Positions 58,227 to 64,000 of a stretch of 64,000 nt of DNA are shown here, piece by piece. Source of the stretch: Phytoseiulus persimilis (Eukaryota > Arthropoda > Arachnida > Mesostigmata > Phytoseiidae); assembly GCA_037576195.1 (NCBI GenBank), contig CM075101.1, forward strand, positions 16,182,001-16,246,000, written 5' to 3'. Position 1 is the stretch's first letter; each line of letters begins with the position of its first letter. Under the pieces are notes generated by a model that was given only the letters and a program-made list of their open reading frames with translations, made no database searches and was not told the origin of the DNA. The position numbers and the translations under genes are program-made.

Positions 58227-61200
58227 GTGAGTGCTCTCTGAATGTCCTATGCGAGAGAGCTCCATATTCTTCCTTTATAGCCTCTCTAAAACATGCCACC
58301 AGTCCCACGTCGACCAGATAAATCGTGTGGGAGTTTATCACGGACATACGAACAAACAAGAGAGAGCAAAAAAAGAGTAGAGATAATGAGTTTGTCATAC
58401 CAAGGGCTCGGATGTTCATCCATCACCCATAAATCACTCTCCATGAATCAACGGATGCACGTACGGACACATCGATGCATGATGCGTGTTGATAACGCGA
58501 GCTGCGAAATCCAGACCTGAGACATCTGTCGGTGTGTCTCCCCATTCGGGTGGATGGAGGCTGATCTATGATTGCTGCCCAAACTCTCGTTCCCGAATAA
58601 TAATTATCTGTTGGGATAAAAACCTGGAAACTGGAATCCGCCCGACCCCACGGAGTGAAAGCGCTGCTTGCCCACTATTGTTCCGACGCGGTCGCTCTAT
58701 TTCTTGCCACGCGAACCATTCGTTGGAATAGCCAGAGAAGGCTGCTGTATTGACGGAAGCGAGATAATTGTGCGGTGCTTCGCTCCGGACACTTTTGTTC
58801 CTTCTATATGGGGTCTCGTCTCGTTGTTGTGATCGTTGTTTACGCGCTTTCTCTCTCATTGAACCGGAATCCCCCAGATCGAGATATAGCTCCGATAGCA
58901 AGCAAGTGTGTACTTGGTGCAAATACACAATACGGTCAGCGTTTTTCCCGCTCTTCCTCCGTGGATGATAACGTTTCCTCGAAATGAACACTATAAGCGA
59001 GTCAAGTCGCGCTGAAACGTGACCGCAGCGCTAATCAATAATACGATCCGGTGATACAACAGTCTGATGCGAGACTCAAGTGTAGTTCCTCTGTCATCGG
59101 CAGAAGCGTTTTCGTTTGTTCGCTGGAAGAAGAGGAATAGCTGACAGCGTTTCTCATCTCGTGACGTTCACTAGAGGCTTCCTTCCTTCGTTGCTCAGTT
59201 CGATCTAACCGCCGAGTAAAGCCTATGTCTGTTCACGAGTGATTCGTGAGCGTATGTGAAGCATCGCTTTGTGCAAATATGACTTGACGTGATTGGTCCA
59301 TGAATCGAATCTTCTATTGAAAAGACAGCCGCACTGTTTGTTCCGTCCGCCTACCAGCGAGTTATTCGCCAACGCGGCAGCATTCGATGAACTTCGACAG
59401 GTTCGGTTCTCTCGGGTTGTTCCCAAAAGAGTTCGAGTTCATTCCTAGAGTGGAAGTATTTTCCAAGATCGTCCCACCTCTCCGAACTGTATCCACGCGG
59501 CGCAGCGAGGTAGACCTTTAGTCGGGCAGTGTTTTGCCCGGAAATATTTTTTATGTACGTAGACGTAGTCTCAATCCCTCATTCGGAGACGCTTGGTACT
59601 ATCGCTCCGTTGGATATACACGCACATCGCTCGCTTCTGTTTTGGCCGGAAAGGGCCATCAATTGAACGGTTCCTCTCCGTCCACCCATTCGTGCACCCA
59701 TTGAGTCGCTAATTCGTGACTCGCCCGGATTGAGAGTCCCGGAAACCACGACCAACGCTGTCGCCCGGACCCGGAATGTGATGTGCTTTAAACGACGTTG
59801 CGCATCATTCGTCGCACCGATGACCAAGCTCCCATGCAGTGACCAAAAATCATGAGCTGGGTTCAAAGGGGTCGGAGAAACATCGGGGAGCACGCGAGCT
59901 CTCACCTCCATGCGATCGTTCGTGGTTTGGAAAGCTTCTCGTGGAACGAAGGAAAACGCATCCTGACCGCATTCAGAGTAATATGTACCCTCCCTCTTCG
60001 TTGGTGTTTGGCGGACTGCCGCCCGGTCGGAGTCTCACTCTGTCGGCGTAAACAGGGATTGTTTGTAGGTTTCCAGCCAATAAACTCAGCTGTCTGTAAA
60101 CAGTTCCGATGGAGCGAGCTCTGTTTTGTTCCATCGCCATCAGCTGCTCTCCGACTCGGAAGGGGTTTCGGAGTCGCCGGGAAAACGAAAAAGGCGTCCG
60201 CGTTGTTGAGAGTCCGAGTGAGGCGGGATTCATGTTTGAACAACGTGCGTGTTCGTGAATCAACGCGGCTTCGTCTCCGCTGGAAGGGGGACGAACGCTT
60301 TTTTAGTCGAGATCGGTCGCCCGCTCGGCTGGTTCGATGGCTGACAACGTCAGAACAGTAGATGTCGCCACAACGGGAAGAAATGTCGCCAGAGAAGGTC
60401 TTCAAGCATCTGTGAATTTTAGGAGCGGACTCTGGGGGTTTTTGGCTCTCTGCCAGACCGGCCTTAGTACCGGCTCTCTTTCGGCGAGTCCATGAACCCT
60501 ACTAAAAAGCCTGTTTCGAAAGGAACTCCATTCAATGTCATTCATCACACCGACGCTCCTCTCATTTCGAATCACCCCGTAGTTTCTGTGCGCATTGTGC
60601 TTCACCGCTATCGTTGTCCGGGGCTCGAGACTCTCTGAGTCTGTTCGTATACGTCCATCACCGTTGCGCCTCAATTCAAGGTCTTTCGGAGCGTGTTTCC
60701 TTGAATTGGCAGCATATCTCTCAAGAGGTACAGCTCCGAGAGCCCGGTCGGATCTAGCGCCCAGCCTGCCCCAAGTCGGGAGCCTCGATCGTTGCGTGTG
60801 AAAATGGACGAACGATTTTTTAAAAGTGCTTAATGGGAGCATTGCTGAAGATCTGTGCTGGAACCGCCAGGGGCGGATAACTTTCGGAGAGTTTCGCATC
60901 AAAGCATGGACCGGAGTATCGCAGAGTTCGTCGTTTATCATCGGAAAACCCACTCACAGATCAGCCCAAGAAAAACGTGTCCCCGATTCTCTTCTTCCCT
61001 GAGGAAAAACATCCGTTGCTTTGCGTAGGTGTGATGCCGGAGCTCGTTCCGGACTTGGTCTTGCCACACGTAATCGAGGCAGCCCCCGAAAGCGACAGTG
61101 TGCAGAAATGTACTCAGCATTTCCACGGTCTCGAAGCAGCTCGTGAAGTTTTCTTAACTGTGTGGGCTTCAGAATGCGAACGTGATCGAGAGATTTCTGT

Positions 61201-64000
61201 GTTTATGAAATCGCAGCGCTTTCGTAATAGATTGGGTTTATGCAAGGCCCAGAGCAGTTATCTCGTACGGGGAGTTGGCGGATTCGCTTTCGAAGCCGGC
61301 GTAACGAGAGGAAAAAATGTATAACACGACGAGGCAGAAAAGCCGAACGAAGCGATACGTTCTGGCGCTTTGCCAAGCCTATTGCGCTTAAGAGGGTGGG
61401 GTCGAAACTTTTTCCGCCCTCCGCCAGACTGAAATTCAGAATGGGGAACACTTTTAACGGTTGTTTCTGCCTCCAAGAAACGTGATAGTGTCGGTATCGG
61501 CCTGAAGCAAGCTGCCGCGAACTGTTCCGAAAATTCGATGAGGACGCTTTTTTCCTCATGGGGTCTATAGTTTTTGTTATTCATTCGTGAACCAAGGCTC
61601 CGACGTGGAGCAGCAGCTATTTCTCTTCCCGATCTCGCGCGGAGATTCTAGCCACCATCCGCAAATCACTTCTAGAACATTTGCTCCGGCTGACGTCTGC
61701 CTCTGAAAAAACCTCCGCCAACTTCTGGGTGTTACGCGTCGATTTGAGATGCGATCAGCCGCGTCAGCCGGAGCGGGAGAAGTTGCGTGTTCTGGAGCCT
61801 TGTTGTGCAGAAACCACTGCACGAATCCGCTGGGTTGTGGGACGGATTGATAGCTGAGCCAGCAGCTCCGACCGCGGCGGCCACTTCAGCCGCAAACGGC
61901 AGACGAGTCTCAAAGATTCGGTGATTGTCGTGTCGTGTGTTGGCGACCCTGTGAGCAGAATCTCTGGCCAGCTGAGAACTGCGAGATGAGCCTTCGGTGA
62001 GTGGATGACGCGGTCGCTCGAGCGGGATCCCTCTCACGCCGGCAGCGGCACTCACCACATCGTCTTCCACACCAGCATCTCCGGCGAGTCCCCACACCGC
62101 GATTCTTGCCCGATTCAGCCTGGAACCTCTAGTGCGGACGAAGCACCCGCAGATAATTCGTCTATGTTCCGATTGCTAGACCAGCAGCCGAGATTTGTTG
62201 GATTGATCGTCCCGATCCCCCTTAGAGCCGGTCTGCGGTCGATTTAGGCACTTTCAGAAGGATTGGATTTGTTTTTTCCGAGGCGGCGTTCCCGCGAGAA
62301 GAGCTCCTCCTCCTGGCGATGGGTGAGACAGCGAGAAAGAAAAAGGGGGAAAAAGGCTGAACAAAGGAAGCAGTCGCATTCACCCGGTCGGCTTGCTCGC
62401 AATGAATCAATATATCATCGCGTTATCGATCGTGCTGAAGACGAATCCTACTCAAAGAGTCTCCAAAGGTGTTTTTCTCGTGGGTTTTGTCCTCCTTCCG
62501 ATTCTTCCTCCCGTATTGTTGGTCCGTTTGGATGCCGTTGTTGTGTTTGTTCGAACGTCCGTCTGTCGCCCGCTCCGACTCTGCCGTTGAAGATAATCAC
62601 AATAATTCCTCGATGCGGTAGAAGACGTCGAGCGGGCGTCGTACGCGGGCTTCGTCCGCAAAAGACGACAGAAAACCACGCCTAACGGATTCAAGCCCGG
62701 CGAAGCTGAGATCGAGCTGAGAAGTGGATTCGCGCGCAATCGCGGACGCTCCTGAAAGAAAGACACAGAAAAGATCCAGAACAACAGCGATGGAACTTGA
62801 GTGAGGGAAATTATAATTCGAAAACGCTCGGAGGCTCAGCAATCGCTCAAGCAAGCATTTAAAAAGTCGACGAGCCGCGTTCGGTCGATGAACGTCCGGA
62901 AAACAGAGCCGAACTCCGGGCGGCGCACCGCGAACCTGCTGGAAACTTCCTCAATTGGTTCCTGACCGAACCGGGAACGGACTGATGCGTTCGCTGATGA
63001 TCCTCGCGAGCTCGATCCATTCATTGGGAGTCATGGAGCGGGGCAGATCCCATCGAATTCAAACGATGCAACGTCGAGTTTTCTGCTCATTCGGCGAGCA
63101 CCTGGCGCTAGACGGCCGAGCGCGGCAAAAAACAATGGCAACTCTTGAAGCACACGTCTCTCTTCGTACTTTCGTGCGAGGAATACTCTCCTTGAATTCA
63201 CGGAATATCGAATTCCTCGGCATCGATGGAATCTTCGATGAAGAATCCATGATCGGAGAATCATATGTTCATAGATTGGTTATTCGAAGCGTCATTAGCA
63301 CGTTTATCAAGTGGTCACGACTCTGCGAGGCGGTACGCGCACGCCAGCGTCAACAATGAAGAAGGAAAACCGGGTGAGCTGCATTGTCACGGGACGGCGC
63401 GAATTTCATTTTGACTTCATCCGAACAATGGCCTCTGTTTCCTTCCGGAGTTTTCATTACTGTTCTCGTCTAGTTCAGCCCGAGCTGTCTGGTTCTGTAC
63501 GCCGGCGCCTCGGTTTCGTCTCCGGTTCGCAGCTCATTGTAGTTTTGCTTGGTTCCCTTTGATAGATGCAGTAGTTGCAGCTGACGATCTGGTGGCGTTC
63601 CAATCGAACTGGTCCGCACCGCGTTTGCATAAGTGGCTTGCGTGGTCGACCTTCTCTTCCCCGACCGTTGGCCTCTGTTGGAGAGCTGGAAATCAGAGAG
63701 CGGAATATCGACGTGCATACGAAGGATGTTCCGCAAGTTCAGGATCGTCGAACTTGAAAACCCCTTTCCTGATTCACCGCGCGAGAGGTTTGCCAATGAT
63801 CTCTTGGGTGATCTCGGTTTTGAAGAGATCGACTCCCTCGGTTTTCTGGCGCTCTTCGTCAGCTGGTTGTGACTTCGGTGACAGAGTGTCGAAGCGTGAG
63901 AGAACCACGAATTCACCCATTATGGCGAGGGCGCCGAGTCCTCCGTCCAAAAAAGATTACCGCTATCCCACACTGGGAAGGACACAACGCTAACTGGCAA
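58227..64000. other. Probable intron or intergenic DNA after the 57.5-kb gene start
   Basis: Long ORFs on both strands (60361-59852 region, 60953-60402 - of 183 codons, 62097-61732 -, 63470-63916 -) have no recognisable domain and mirror each other. A - strand ATG at about 62076 with a GTGAGT donor at 62055-62050 could be a short first exon (about 8 residues) of another gene, but nothing downstream was linked to it. Confidence 0.3.

Noticed and set aside
60402-60953. 183-codon - strand ORF, abutting another of 167 codons
   Set aside because: Lengths near chance maximum, no domain, and the + strand has a 169-codon ORF over the same DNA.
1-64000. CRISPR arrays, operons or phage genes
   Set aside because: No direct-repeat/spacer series or polycistronic layout; spliced genes show the DNA is eukaryotic.

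Overview
This is a eukaryotic nuclear window and reads like an arthropod genome. Its genes are split by GT-AG introns, most of about 50 to 600 bp, coding exons favour C or G at third positions, CpG is not depleted, and the two retroelement remnants are of the non-LTR (LINE) type. Base composition is near 50% GC and repeats are few. A mesostigmatid mite such as a phytoseiid would fit, but that is only an inference. No bacterial gene layout, rRNA, tRNA or CRISPR array was recognised.

Two genes are well supported. On the + strand, 2119-7306 encodes a 1175-residue nuclear-looking protein in five coding exons: an N-terminal YIINGQRVRF box, basic tracts, long Asn/Ser/Glu low-complexity stretches, a helical middle and a glutamine-rich C-terminal half. 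It has a textbook Inr plus DPE core promoter at 1470, several upstream ORFs and a poly(A) signal at 8691. On the - strand, 22618-18797 encodes a complete FBXL16-type F-box/leucine-rich-repeat protein in ten coding exons. Its splice phases chain perfectly to 478 residues. A candidate promoter and 5' noncoding exon lie at 28218-28069.

A third, less certain gene starts at 57530 (+). Two exons join in phase and end on a strong donor at 58226, and the rest was not located. Between 26 and 51 kb there are weaker coding blocks: a reverse-transcriptase-like block (26342-26704 +), a coding-like block with frame breaks (34603-34913 +), Tudor-domain-like blocks (39701-39862 and 41540-42016 +), two adjacent - strand coding blocks (45230-44928 and 44803-44394), and the C-terminal zinc-knuckle end of a R1/jockey-type ORF2 (51112-50803 -).

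Structural features include a roughly 470-bp foldback element at 9764-10232, a perfect 73-bp tandem duplication at 12968-13113, and several microsatellites. Most other long ORFs are no longer than chance predicts at this base composition and are not called as genes. Large parts of 10.2-18.8, 22.7-34.6 and 51.1-64 kb look like intron or intergenic DNA.
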